Shown here in pieces: positions 38,750-47,243 of a DNA stretch of 64,000 nt. A program made the position numbers and the translations under genes. Position 1 is the stretch's first letter; every line of letters begins with the position of its first letter. Source of the DNA: CAWIUB01 sp963839175 (GTDB lineage Bacteria; Actinomycetota; Actinomycetes; Mycobacteriales; Jatrophihabitantaceae); contig CAWIUB010000008.1 in the NCBI GenBank assembly GCA_963839175.1, forward strand, positions 44,419 through 108,418, given 5' to 3'. The notes under the pieces are model-generated. The model saw nothing but the letters and a program-made list of their open reading frames with translations. It was not told the origin of the DNA and did not search any database.

Positions 38750-41700
38750 GTGAGCGAGCATCGTAGCGAGCGAGAGCGGGCGAGGAGCGCAGCGAACGCC
38801 GCGATGAGCGCTCGCGCGAAGAGCGATAGCAAGCAGAGCGAGCATCGTAGCGAGCGAACCAAGGCCGCGCTGGACGACCCACTCACCGAGGCGTTGCTGC
38901 GGGCCGGCCGGCACCTGCGGCCGGGCGAGGTGTCGGCAGACCTGCGCACGCTACACCGGGTCGGGGGGCGGGACGCGGATTCCTTCTATCGGGACCGCTG
39001 GTCATACGACAAGGTGGTGCGCTCGACGCACGGGGTGAACTGCACCGGGTCGTGCTCGTGGAAGGTGTACGTCAAGGACGGCATCATCACCTGGGAGGCG
39101 CAGCAGACCGACTACCCGTCGGTGGGTCCGGACCGGCCCGAGTACGAGCCTCGGGGCTGCCCGCGCGGTGCCGCGTTCTCCTGGTACACCTACTCGCCCA
39201 CTCGGGTGCGCTATCCCTACGTGCGCGGCGTCCTGCTGGAGCTGTTCCGCGCCGCGAAGGCACGCCACGACGGCGACCCGGTCGAGGCCTGGGCCGAGAT
39301 CGTCGGCACACCCGAGCTGCGAGCGCGCTACGTCGGTGCCCGTGGCACGGGCGGCCTCGTGCGCGCGACGTGGGACGACGCGGTCGAGATCGCGACCGCA
39401 GCCCAGGTGCACACGATCCGGGCTTGGGGCCCGGACCGGCTGGCCGGGTTCTCGCCAATCCCGGCGATGAGCATGGTCAGCCACGGCGCGGGCGCCCGGT
39501 ACCACGCGCTGCTCGGCGCGCCGATGCTGTCCTTCTACGACTGGTACGCCGATCTGCCCGTCGCGTCGCCGCAGGTGTTCGGCGACCAGACCGACGTGCC
39601 CGAGTCGGGTGACTGGTGGGACGCCGGGTACTTGATCATGTGGGGCTCGAACCTGCCGGTCACCCGCACGCCCGACGCGCACTGGATGACCGAGGCCCGC
39701 TACCGCGGGCAGAAGGTGATCGCGGTGTCGCCGGACTACGCCGACAACGTGAAGTTCGCGGACGAGTGGTTGGCCGCGCAGCCGGGCACCGACGCGGCCC
39801 TGGCCATGGCGATGGGGCACGTCGTGCTGCGCGAGTTCTTCGTCGACCGCCAGGTGTCCTACTTCACCGACTACGTCTCGCGGTTCACCGATCTGCCGTT
39901 CCTGGTCACCCTCGACGAACGGGCCGATGGGACGTACACCGCCGGCAAGTTCCTGACCGCCGCGGATCTGGGCGGCACCGACGAGAACGCCTCGTTCAAG
40001 ACGGTGCTGCTGGACTCCGCTACCCGCGAGCCCATCGTGCCGAACGGCTCGCTCGGCTTCCGCTACGGCGAGGCGGGGATCGGCAAGTGGAACCTCGACC
40101 TCGGCGAGGTACGTCCGCTGCTCACTGTGCTCGGCGACCCCGACTCGCAACCGGTCGAGCTGCTGCTGCCCCGCTTCGACGAGCCGAGCGGCGCCGGCAC
40201 GGCAATGCGCCGGGGGGTTCCGGCGCGCCGCATCGGTGGACGGCTCGTGACGACGGTATTCGATCTGCTGCTGGCCGGCTACGGCGTCGGCCGGGACGGT
40301 CTGCTGGGCGATTGGCCGAGCGGCTACGACGACGCGAGCCAGCCGGGCACGCCGGCGTGGCAGGAGGAGATCACGTCGGTACCGGCCGCAGCCGCCGCGC
40401 GAATCGGCCGGGAGTTCGCAGCAAACGCAGAGGCCTCCCACGGCCGGTCGATGATCATCATGGGGGCGGGCACCAACCACTACTTCCATTCGGACACGAT
40501 CTACCGGACGTTCCTCGCCCTCGTCACGTTGACCGGGTGCCAGGGCGTCAACGGCGGCGGCTGGGCGCACTATGTCGGGCAGGAGAAGGTCCGTCCGGTC
40601 ACCGGGCACGCGATGTACGCCACGGCGTCGGACTGGGCCCGGCCGGCCCGGACCATGATCGGCACCGCGTTCTTCTACCTGGCCACCGACCAGTGGCGTT
40701 ACGACACCGCCGACAACACGCACCTCGCCTCACCGCTCGGGACCGGTCGCTTCGTGGGCAAGTCGCCGGCCGATCTGATCGCGTCGTCCGCGCGGATGGG
40801 CGGGATGCCGTCCTACCCGACGTTCAACTGGAACCCGCTGGAACTCGCCGACGCGATCGGACGATCCGGCGACGAACCGGCTGACTTCGTCCGCAGCGAG
40901 CTGCGCAGCGGACGGCTCGCCTTCGCCTGCGAGGACCCGGACGCCGAACAGAACTGGCCACGGGTGCTCACTGTGTGGCGGTCGAACCTGCTCGGCTCGA
41001 GCGCCAAGGGCGACGAGTATTTCCTGCGCCACCTGATCGGCGCCGAGGACTCGCTGCGTGCCGTCGAGACTGCGCCGGAGGCGCGCTCGGCGGACGTGCG
41101 ATGGCGGGAGCAGGCACCCGCCGGCAAGCTTGATCTGCTGCTCACGATGGACTTCCGGATGACGTCGACGACGCTGTTCTCGGACGTCGTGCTGCCGGCC
41201 GCGACGTGGTACGAGAAGCACGACCTGTCGAGCACGGACATGCATCCGTTCGTGCACGCGTTCAACCCGGCGATCCCGCCGCCGTGGCAGACCCGCACGG
41301 ACTTCGACACGTTCCACACCCTGGCCCGGAAGTTCAGCGAGCTCGCCGCGACCCATCTGGGGCAGCGCAAGGATCTGGTCGCCGTGCCGCTGCTGCACGA
41401 CACGCCCGACGAGATGGCCACTCCGCGCGGCGTGGTCGCCGACTGGCGCGCCGACGGTGTCGAGCCGGTTCCGGGAATCAACTTCCCGAAGCTGGTCGTC
41501 GTCGAGCGTGACTACGCGGCTATCGCCGACAAGCTCGCCGCGCTCGGGCCGCTGGCCGACTCGCTCGGCGCCACGACGAAGGGCGTCACGTTCGAGCTGC
41601 GCGAGTCAATGGACTACCTCGCCGCAAAGAACGGAGTGGTGCGCGGCGGCGTCGCCGACGGCCGGCCCGCGCTGGCGCGCGATTCGCAAGCATGCGAGGC

Positions 41701-42541
41701 GATTCTCGCGCTGTCCGGGACGACGAACGGCCAGCTTGCGGTTGATGGTTTCCACATGCTCGAGAAGCGGACCGGCACCCGGCTGGCGGATCTGGCCGCC
41801 GAGCACGAGGGCAAGCAGATCACTTTCGCCGACACCCAGGCTCGTCCCACGCCGGTGATCACCTCGCCGGAATGGTCCGGGTCGGAGGCCGGCGGACGGC
41901 GGTACTCGGCCTTCGTGATCAACGTCGAGCGATCCAAGCCGTGGCACACGCTGACCGGCCGGATGCACTTCTTCCTCGACCACGACTGGATGGCCGAGCT
42001 CGGCGAGCAGCTACCGGTCTACCGCCCGCCGCTGGACATGCACCGGCTCTTCGGCGAACTGGAGCTCGGGTGCACGGGGGAACTCGGCGTCGCGGTGCGG
42101 TACCTGACCCCGCACTCGAAGTGGTCGATCCACTCGGAGTACCAGGACAACCTGTTCATGCTGTCGCTCTCGCGCGGCGGCCCGACGATCTGGATGAGCC
42201 CCGCCGACGCCACCAAGATCGGCGTCGCGGACAACGACTGGATCGAAGCCGTGAACCGCAACGGCGTCATCGTCGCCCGTGCCTGCGTCTCGCACCGGAT
42301 GCCCGAGGGGACGGTGTACATGTACCACGCGCAGGAGCGGGTCGTGGACGTCCCGCTCGCCGAGGCCAGCGGCAAGCGCGGGGGCATCCACAACTCCGGC
42401 ACCCGGCTGCTGATCAAGCCCAGCCATCTCGTCGGCGGCTACGCCCAGCTGTCCTACGCGTTCAACTACCTCGGGCCGACCGGCAACCAGCGCGACGAGG
42501 TCACCGTCATCCGCCGCCGTAGCCAGGAGGTCGTCTACTGA
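38750..42541 (+). CDS. narG: Respiratory nitrate reductase alpha subunit (Mo-bis-MGD)
   Basis: 1263 residues. The FS0 cluster motif is STHGVNCTGSCSW with the fourth ligand in RGCPRG (His94, Cys98, Cys102, Cys137). The DQTDVPESGDW segment carries the likely Mo-ligating Asp, and LPVTRTPDAHWMTEARY is standard NarG. It reduces nitrate to nitrite on the cytoplasmic side, fed by NarH. GTG at 38750 follows AGGGAG (38735-38740) by 9 nt. The first 38 residues (SEHRSER twice) are encoded by repeat DNA not seen in other NarG proteins; the conserved N-terminus starts near LTEALLRAGRHLRPGEVSAD. The stop overlaps narH as TGATG. The frame is intact over 3.8 kb. Confidence 0.95.
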   Translation: MSEHRSERERARSAANAAMSARAKSDSKQSEHRSERTKAALDDPLTEALLRAGRHLRPGEVSADLRTLHRVGGRDADSFYRDRWSYDKVVRSTHGVNCTGSCSWKVYVKDGIITWEAQQTDYPSVGPDRPEYEPRGCPRGAAFSWYTYSPTRVRYPYVRGVLLELFRAAKARHDGDPVEAWAEIVGTPELRARYVGARGTGGLVRATWDDAVEIATAAQVHTIRAWGPDRLAGFSPIPAMSMVSHGAGARYHALLGAPMLSFYDWYADLPVASPQVFGDQTDVPESGDWWDAGYLIMWGSNLPVTRTPDAHWMTEARYRGQKVIAVSPDYADNVKFADEWLAAQPGTDAALAMAMGHVVLREFFVDRQVSYFTDYVSRFTDLPFLVTLDERADGTYTAGKFLTAADLGGTDENASFKTVLLDSATREPIVPNGSLGFRYGEAGIGKWNLDLGEVRPLLTVLGDPDSQPVELLLPRFDEPSGAGTAMRRGVPARRIGGRLVTTVFDLLLAGYGVGRDGLLGDWPSGYDDASQPGTPAWQEEITSVPAAAAARIGREFAANAEASHGRSMIIMGAGTNHYFHSDTIYRTFLALVTLTGCQGVNGGGWAHYVGQEKVRPVTGHAMYATASDWARPARTMIGTAFFYLATDQWRYDTADNTHLASPLGTGRFVGKSPADLIASSARMGGMPSYPTFNWNPLELADAIGRSGDEPADFVRSELRSGRLAFACEDPDAEQNWPRVLTVWRSNLLGSSAKGDEYFLRHLIGAEDSLRAVETAPEARSADVRWREQAPAGKLDLLLTMDFRMTSTTLFSDVVLPAATWYEKHDLSSTDMHPFVHAFNPAIPPPWQTRTDFDTFHTLARKFSELAATHLGQRKDLVAVPLLHDTPDEMATPRGVVADWRADGVEPVPGINFPKLVVVERDYAAIADKLAALGPLADSLGATTKGVTFELRESMDYLAAKNGVVRGGVADGRPALARDSQACEAILALSGTTNGQLAVDGFHMLEKRTGTRLADLAAEHEGKQITFADTQARPTPVITSPEWSGSEAGGRRYSAFVINVERSKPWHTLTGRMHFFLDHDWMAELGEQLPVYRPPLDMHRLFGELELGCTGELGVAVRYLTPHSKWSIHSEYQDNLFMLSLSRGGPTIWMSPADATKIGVADNDWIEAVNRNGVIVARACVSHRMPEGTVYMYHAQERVVDVPLAEASGKRGGIHNSGTRLLIKPSHLVGGYAQLSYAFNYLGPTGNQRDEVTVIRRRSQEVVY
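38752..38857 (+). repeat. In-frame direct repeat at the 5' end of narG
   Basis: A 22-bp sequence beginning GAGCGAGCATCGTAGC occurs at 38752-38773 and again at 38836-38857, 84 bp apart (a multiple of three, so both encode SEHRSER). The DNA between is made of related GAGCG/AGCGA units. It looks like a dispersed palindromic/REP-like element placed immediately after the start codon. Confidence 0.7.
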
Positions 42542-44213
42542 TGCGCGTGATGGCCCAGATGGCGATGGTGATGAACCTCGACAAGTGCATCGGCTGCCAC
42601 ACCTGCTCGGTGACCTGCAAGCAGGCGTGGACGAACCGGTCCGGCGTCGAGTACGTCTGGTTCAACAACGTCGAGACCCGGCCCGGACAAGGCTATCCAC
42701 GCACGTACGAGGACCAGGCGCGCTGGCGGGGCGGCTGGAAGCTGACCCGACGCGACCGGCTCACGCTGCGCGCTGGTGGCCGGTTGAGGAAACTGGCGAC
42801 GATCTTCAGCAACCCGCTGCTGCCGAACATCCACGACTACTACGAGCCGTGGACCTACGACTACGAGAACCTGATCACCGCTCCCGCCCAGCAGCACACG
42901 CCGGTGGCTCGGCCCAAGTCGCTGCTCACCGGCCGGGACATGAAGGTCGAGTGGTCGGCGAACTGGGACGACTCCCTCGGCGGCGGTCCGGAGCTGACCA
43001 AGAACGACCCGATCCTGCAGCGGATCAGCGAGACAGTGCGGCTGGACTACGAGCGCGCGTTCCTGTTCTACCTGCCGCGGATCTGCGAGCACTGCCTCAA
43101 CCCGTCGTGCGCGGCGTCGTGCCCGTCGGGCGCGATCTACAAACGCACCGAGGACGGCATCGTCCTGGTAGACCAGGACAAGTGCCGGGGCTGGCGGATG
43201 TGCGTCACCGGCTGCCCGTACAAGAAGATCTACTTCAACCACCGCACGGGCAAAGCCGAGAAGTGCACGTTCTGCTTCCCGCGCGTCGAGGTCGGCATCC
43301 CCACGGTCTGCTCCGAGACCTGCGTGGGCCGGCTGCGCTACATCGGCCTGATGCTCTACGACGCGGATCTGGTGCTGGAAGCTGCCTCGACGCCCGACGA
43401 CGCAGGCCTGTATGCCGCGCAACGCCAGGTGTTCCTCGACCCGGCCGACCCGGATGTGCAGCGCGCGGCGCAGGCCGCGGGCGTCCCGCGGGACTGGATC
43501 GACGCGGCGCAGCGCTCGCCGGTGTGGGCGCTGATCAACCGCTATCAGGTCGCGCTGCCGCTGCATCCGGAGTACCGCACGATGCCGATGGTCTGGTACA
43601 TCCCGCCGCTGTCGCCGGTCGTGGACGTGGTGCGGGGCGGCGCCACGACGCCGAGGAGGCGGCGAACCTGTTCGGCGCCATCGACGCGCTGCGCATCCCG
43701 ATCGGTTATCTGGCCGAGCTGTTCACGGCCGGTGATCCGAAGCCGGTGCGCGATGCGCTCGCCCGGCTGGCCGCCATGCGCTCCTACATGTGTGACGTCA
43801 ACCTGGGCCAGCCGCGCCGCCCAGAGCTGGCCGACGCGGTCGGCCTCACGGGGGCCGAGGTCGAGGACATGTACCGGCTGCTGGCTCTCGCGAAGTACGA
43901 CGAGCGGTACGTGATCCCATCCGTCCACGGCGAGCTGCACGAGCGGGCGGAGCAACTCGAGAAGCTGGCGTGCTCGCTCGACTACGAAGGCGGCCCGGGC
44001 ATGGGCGGGTCCGGGCCGTTCGGCGAGTCGTCCGGTGGCCCGCAGCCGATCGCGGTCGAGACGTTCCACGCCCTGCAGCAGCGGCAGACCTCCGACGAGT
44101 TCGTCGACCCCGCGGACGGCACCCGGCGCGTCAACCTGCTCAACTGGGACGGCAAGGGCTCGGCGGCGGACGTCATGCCGCCCCGTCGCGGCAACGGGGG
44201 CGGAGTGTCGTGA
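42541..44213 (+). pseudogene. narH: Respiratory nitrate reductase beta subunit, one frameshift
   Basis: About 557 codons in total. The iron-sulfur motifs are CIGCHTCSVTCKQ (FS1), CEHCLNPSCAASCP, CRGWRMCVTGCP (with the Trp of the [3Fe-4S] site) and CTFCFPRVEVGIPTVCSETC. NarH relays electrons from NarI hemes to NarG. After PLSPVVDVVRGG a base is missing near 43641. The C-terminal quarter (HDAEEAANLFGAIDALRIPI on to NLLNWDGKGS) continues in the next frame to the TGA at 44213. The start overlaps narG (TGATG), and the stop overlaps the narJ GTG. If the deletion is real, the product loses its conserved C-terminus. Confidence 0.9.
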
Positions 44214-44833
44214 GTGCGAACCGTGACCGCACCCGGGCCCTGCAGGCGGCCGCGCTGTGCCTCGACTATCCCGACGAGACGCTGCTCGCGAACCTCCCGC
44301 TGCTGCAAGAAACCGTCGCCGCGCTGCCGGCGGCGGCAGCCGCGCCGCTCGGTCGCTTCGTCGACCATTTGGGGTCAACGTCGCCCGACCGGCTGGCCCG
44401 CGACTATGTGCAGACTTTCGACCTGCAGCGCCGCTGTTGCTTGTACCTGACGTACTACGCCTATGGCGATACCCGTAAGCGCGGCATGGCGCTGCTGCGA
44501 TTCTCCCACGCCTACCGCGCAGCGGGGATCACGCTCGCCGGCAGCGAGCTGCCCGACCACCTTGGGGTCGTCTGCGAGGTCGCCGCCCGTGTCCCGCAGA
44601 CCGGCCTGATGCTGCTGCGCGAGCAGCGGGCGGGCGTCGAGCTGCTGCGGACGGCCCTGCACGACGCGGGCTCGCTGTACGTGAACGTGCTCGACACGAT
44701 CCGGGCCGTGCTGCCCGATCCGGCGCCGCGCGACCTCGACCGAGCGATGCAGCTCGCCCGCTCCGGCCCGCCTGCCGAGGAAGTCGGCCTCGAACCGTTC
44801 GCCCCGCCGGAATCTGTAGGAGCCCGGCGATGA
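44210..44833 (+). CDS. narJ: Nitrate reductase assembly chaperone NarJ
   Basis: 207 residues, helical TorD/NarJ family: AALCLDYPDETLLANLPLL at the start, DYVQTFDLQRRCCLYLTYYAYGDTRKRGMALLRF in the middle (the hallmark FD..RR..LYLTYY..GDTR..G block), and ELPDHLGVVCEVAA. It binds the NarG N-terminus and helps insert the molybdenum cofactor. GTG at 44210 overlaps the narH stop (GTGA), and its TGA overlaps the narI ATG (ATGA). The frame is intact. The extended NarG N-terminus is the expected NarJ contact, so the repeat insertion there may matter. Confidence 0.92.
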   Translation: MSANRDRTRALQAAALCLDYPDETLLANLPLLQETVAALPAAAAAPLGRFVDHLGSTSPDRLARDYVQTFDLQRRCCLYLTYYAYGDTRKRGMALLRFSHAYRAAGITLAGSELPDHLGVVCEVAARVPQTGLMLLREQRAGVELLRTALHDAGSLYVNVLDTIRAVLPDPAPRDLDRAMQLARSGPPAEEVGLEPFAPPESVGARR

Positions 44834-45567
44834 GCGTATTCCTGTGGATCATCGTCCCGTACCTGGCGATTGCGATCTTCATTGGCGGGCATCTGTGGCG
44901 TTACCGGTAGACAAGTTCGGCTGGACCACGCGGTCCAGTCAGCTGTACGAAAACCGGCTGCTGCGCATCGGCTCGCCACTGTTCCACTTCGGCATCCTGC
45001 TGGTGATTCTGGGTCACATCGGCGGCATCCTCATCCCGGAATCCGCCACGTCCGGGATCGGGATCTCGGAAGATGCCTATCACGCCGCCGCAGTGACCCT
45101 GGGCGCGATCTCCGGATTCATGACGCTCGCCGGTGCCGCTATCCTGATCTACCGGCGGCGCACGACCGGACCGGTATTCTCCGCGACCACCCGAAACGAC
45201 AAGGCCATGTACGTCCTGCTGGTGGCCGACGATCGTCGCGGGCCTGGCCACCACCGTCCTCGGCAACATCACCGGCCACCCGCACGACTACCGGCTCACG
45301 GTCGCGCCGTACTTCCGGTCGATCTTCTACCTGCACCCCGACGTCGACCTGATCACCAAGGCACCAATCGGCTTCCAGATCCACGCGATGCTCGCCTGGG
45401 TCCTGTTCGCCGCGTGGCCGTTCACCCGGCTGGTGCACGTGTTCTCGGCGCCGCTCGGCTACCTCACCCGGCCCTACATCGTGTACCGGTCGCGCGCCGT
45501 CACCGGCGCCCGTCCGCCGCGGCGCGGCTGGGAACCGATCTCGACCCCAGCACGCCGGCGCGGCTGA
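44830..45567 (+). pseudogene. narI: Nitrate reductase gamma subunit (cytochrome b), two compensating frameshifts
   Basis: The start ATG overlaps narJ. Membrane helix 1 is FLWIIVPYLAIAIFIGGHLWRYR. TAG at 44908 replaces TAC-GAC; after one lost base the match resumes as DKFGWTTRSSQLYE through FHFGILLVILGHIGGILIPE. Near 45226 an extra base returns the original frame: ATIVAGLATTVLGNITG, HAMLAWVLFAAWPFTRLVHVFS and a C-terminal tail to TGA 45565-45567. Heme-ligand histidines (GGHLW, FHFG, GHIGG, IHAML, RLVHVF) are all encoded. The full length, about 245 residues, is normal. Net frame is unchanged, which points to reading errors more than decay. Confidence 0.88.
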
Positions 45568-45580
45568 CAGGAGGCGACCG

Positions 45581-45916
45581 ATGCAGAAGCTATCCCTGGA
45601 CGCGGTTGGCCGTGAGCGACTCGAGGCGGCGCGCCGCTCGTCGTCCGGCCGAGCGGCGACGACGGTCGTCGGCGGGCACGAGCGCGTGCTGCGGCAGACC
45701 GTGATCGCGCTGCTTGCCGACCGGAGCCTGGACGAGCACGAGAACCCCGGCGAGGCAACGGTGCACGTGCTCAGCGGTCGGGTACGGCTCACGGCCGGCG
45801 ACACATCCTGGGATGGCCGCGCCGGTGACCTGCTGGTTGTACCCGCCGGACCACACGCCCTGCACGCCCTCGAGGACTCCGCGGTGCTGCTGACCGTGGC
45901 GAAGCTGCGCGGGTAG
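45581..45916 (+). CDS. Small cupin-domain protein
   Basis: 111 residues with one cupin fold: HENPGEATVHVLSGRVRLTAGD (motif 1, with His and Glu) and GDLLVVPAGPHALHALEDS (motif 2, with His). Single-domain cupins bind a metal and may act as sensors or small enzymes; no substrate can be named. GGAGG lies about 7 nt before the ATG, 13 bp after narI, so it is probably the last gene of the nar operon. Confidence 0.8.
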   Translation: MQKLSLDAVGRERLEAARRSSSGRAATTVVGGHERVLRQTVIALLADRSLDEHENPGEATVHVLSGRVRLTAGDTSWDGRAGDLLVVPAGPHALHALEDSAVLLTVAKLRG

Positions 45917-46104
45917 GTGTCGATTCCGTTGTACTTGAGCAACGGCACCCCAGCGTCGCCGGCGTGCCCAACCTGAACGGGACAGACGTAACCGCAGCTG
46001 ACCCAATGTAGTAGCGCAATCCTTGCGGTTGACGGCGGCGAGCGGAATGAGCACCGCCCGGTTCACGGCGACTGGCCCGGCAACGACCGTCGCCGATCAT
46101 ATTC

Positions 46105-46146
46105 GTCTAGTCTGCACTAGACATATCTGTCTAGTGTACGCTAGAC
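46105..46146. promoter_or_regulatory. Four phased half-site operator of the HicAB-type pair
   Basis: GTCTAG (46105), CTAGAC (46117), GTCTAG (46129) and CTAGAC (46141) alternate in orientation at exact 12-bp steps, forming two 18-bp inverted repeats (GTCTAGTCTGCACTAGAC and GTCTAGTGTACGCTAGAC) with a third between them. The array ends 7 bp before the toxin GTG, so it must overlap the promoter and is the likely binding site of the HTH-containing antitoxin. Confidence 0.75.
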
Positions 46147-46153
46147 AGGCGTT

Positions 46154-46369
46154 GTGACCAAGCGGCGAGATGTGGTGAGGCGGATCGCCACGCAAGCCAA
46201 GGCAACCGGTTTGGAGTGGGTGCTCGATCACGACGGCGGCAAGCACAGCGTCTACCGGCTCGATGACGTAATGATCCCCATCCCACGTCATGCCGGGATC
46301 GACAACATATTGGCCGAGGTGATCTATCGCGAGTGTGCGGTCAAGTTCGGAAAGGGTTGGTGGCGGTAA
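46154..46369 (+). CDS. hicA: HicA-like mRNA interferase toxin
   Basis: 71 residues. A basic N-terminus (MTKRRDVVRRIATQAKATGLEW) is followed by a double-stranded-RNA-binding-like core with the catalytic-type His in HDGGKHSVYRLDD and IPRHAGIDN, then a basic tail (FGKGWWR). This matches HicA/YcfA toxins, which cleave mRNA. GTG at 46154 has no strong ribosome site; transcription probably starts inside or beside the operator. Its TAA overlaps the antitoxin ATG (TAATG). Confidence 0.75.
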   Translation: MTKRRDVVRRIATQAKATGLEWVLDHDGGKHSVYRLDDVMIPIPRHAGIDNILAEVIYRECAVKFGKGWWR

Positions 46370-46746
46370 TGGCGAGCTACGAAGTGCAGGTGTCACGCGG
46401 CGAAAGGTACTGGCTGGTGTACGTGCCGGGAATCGACCGCACCACCCAGGCTCGGACCCTACGTGAGGTCGACGCCATGGCCCGCGATCTGGTCGCGGTG
46501 ATGACTGGCGAGGCGGCTGACTCGATTACGTTGGACGTGCAGGTGCAATTACCGCGGTCGGTGCGTGCTCACTTGACGAAAGCGGAACGGCTGCGTGCGG
46601 ATTCGGCCGCAGCGCGGTCGAGGGCGGCTGCGGAAGCGCGGGCGGCAGCGCGGGAGCTGGCCGCATCGGGCATGCCGATGCGAGATATCGGCCAAGTGCT
46701 GGGCGTGTCGCATCAGCGCGCGCAGCAGCTCGTGAAGGCCTCATGA
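46369..46746 (+). CDS. hicB: HicB-like antitoxin with C-terminal helix-turn-helix
   Basis: 125 residues. The N-terminal HicB-type beta fold (YEVQVSRGERYWLVYVPGI to TQARTLREVDAMARDLVAVM) mimics the toxin substrate site. A charged Ala/Arg-rich helix follows (about 68-100), then a helix-turn-helix (MPMRDIGQVLGVSHQRAQQLV) that would bind the phased operator upstream. It starts by overlapping the toxin stop. The long Ala/Arg helix between the domains is longer than in classic HicB. Confidence 0.75.
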   Translation: MASYEVQVSRGERYWLVYVPGIDRTTQARTLREVDAMARDLVAVMTGEAADSITLDVQVQLPRSVRAHLTKAERLRADSAAARSRAAAEARAAARELAASGMPMRDIGQVLGVSHQRAQQLVKAS

Positions 46747-46837
46747 AACGTCGAACCGACGTACGGTGAGGCTCGTCCGGCCCCGCGCCGTCAGCGCTGA
46801 GGTGTCCTCGGCTCAGCACGGGATCAGCACGGGGAGA

Positions 46838-47239
46838 TCAGCCGGCGAGCAGGACGCCGAGGAATAGCGCGGCGAGCGCACTTGTGCCGGCGAGCGCGCC
46901 GAACACGGCGAGGCCGGACCGGCTGCGCGATCGGGTGTGTAGTGCCGCGGTGATGCCGGAGATGGCGACCATGCAGAGCTTGACGATCAACGTGGTGCGG
47001 TAAGGGCCGGTGTCCTTGTCGCTCTCGGCGATCATGTTCCATATCCCGGTTGCGACGAGGACCGCGAAGGCGGGCCAGGCGACCTGGTTGAAGCGGCGCG
47101 CCGCGGCTTTGGTCAGGTCGGTACCGAACCGGCGCAGGGCAGGCACCAGCGCGGCCAGGGTGAGCTGTCCACCCACCCAGACCGTGGCCGCGAGCACGTG
47201 CAGGAACAGCCGGATCGTGTCCCAGCCGACGGCCAGCAT
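46838..47239 (-). CDS. CopD-like integral membrane protein
   Basis: 133 residues with four transmembrane helices (about 8-30, 50-68, 80-100 and 108-130). The start WDTIRLFLHVLAATVWVGGQLTLAALVPAL and the following FNQVAWPAFAVLVATGIWN are typical of short CopD/DUF2269-like proteins; His14 and Trp17 could be metal or heme ligands. Function is unknown. Its start is 4 bp after the ackA stop on the same strand, so it ends the xfp-ackA operon. Confidence 0.75.
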   Translation of the reverse strand: MLAVGWDTIRLFLHVLAATVWVGGQLTLAALVPALRRFGTDLTKAAARRFNQVAWPAFAVLVATGIWNMIAESDKDTGPYRTTLIVKLCMVAISGITAALHTRSRSRSGLAVFGALAGTSALAALFLGVLLAG

Positions 47240-47243
47240 CGGG

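Noticed and set aside
39002..40723. Long open frame of about 573 codons antisense to narG
   Set aside because: A shadow of narG third-position GC bias; no recognisable domain, while narG is intact and conserved.
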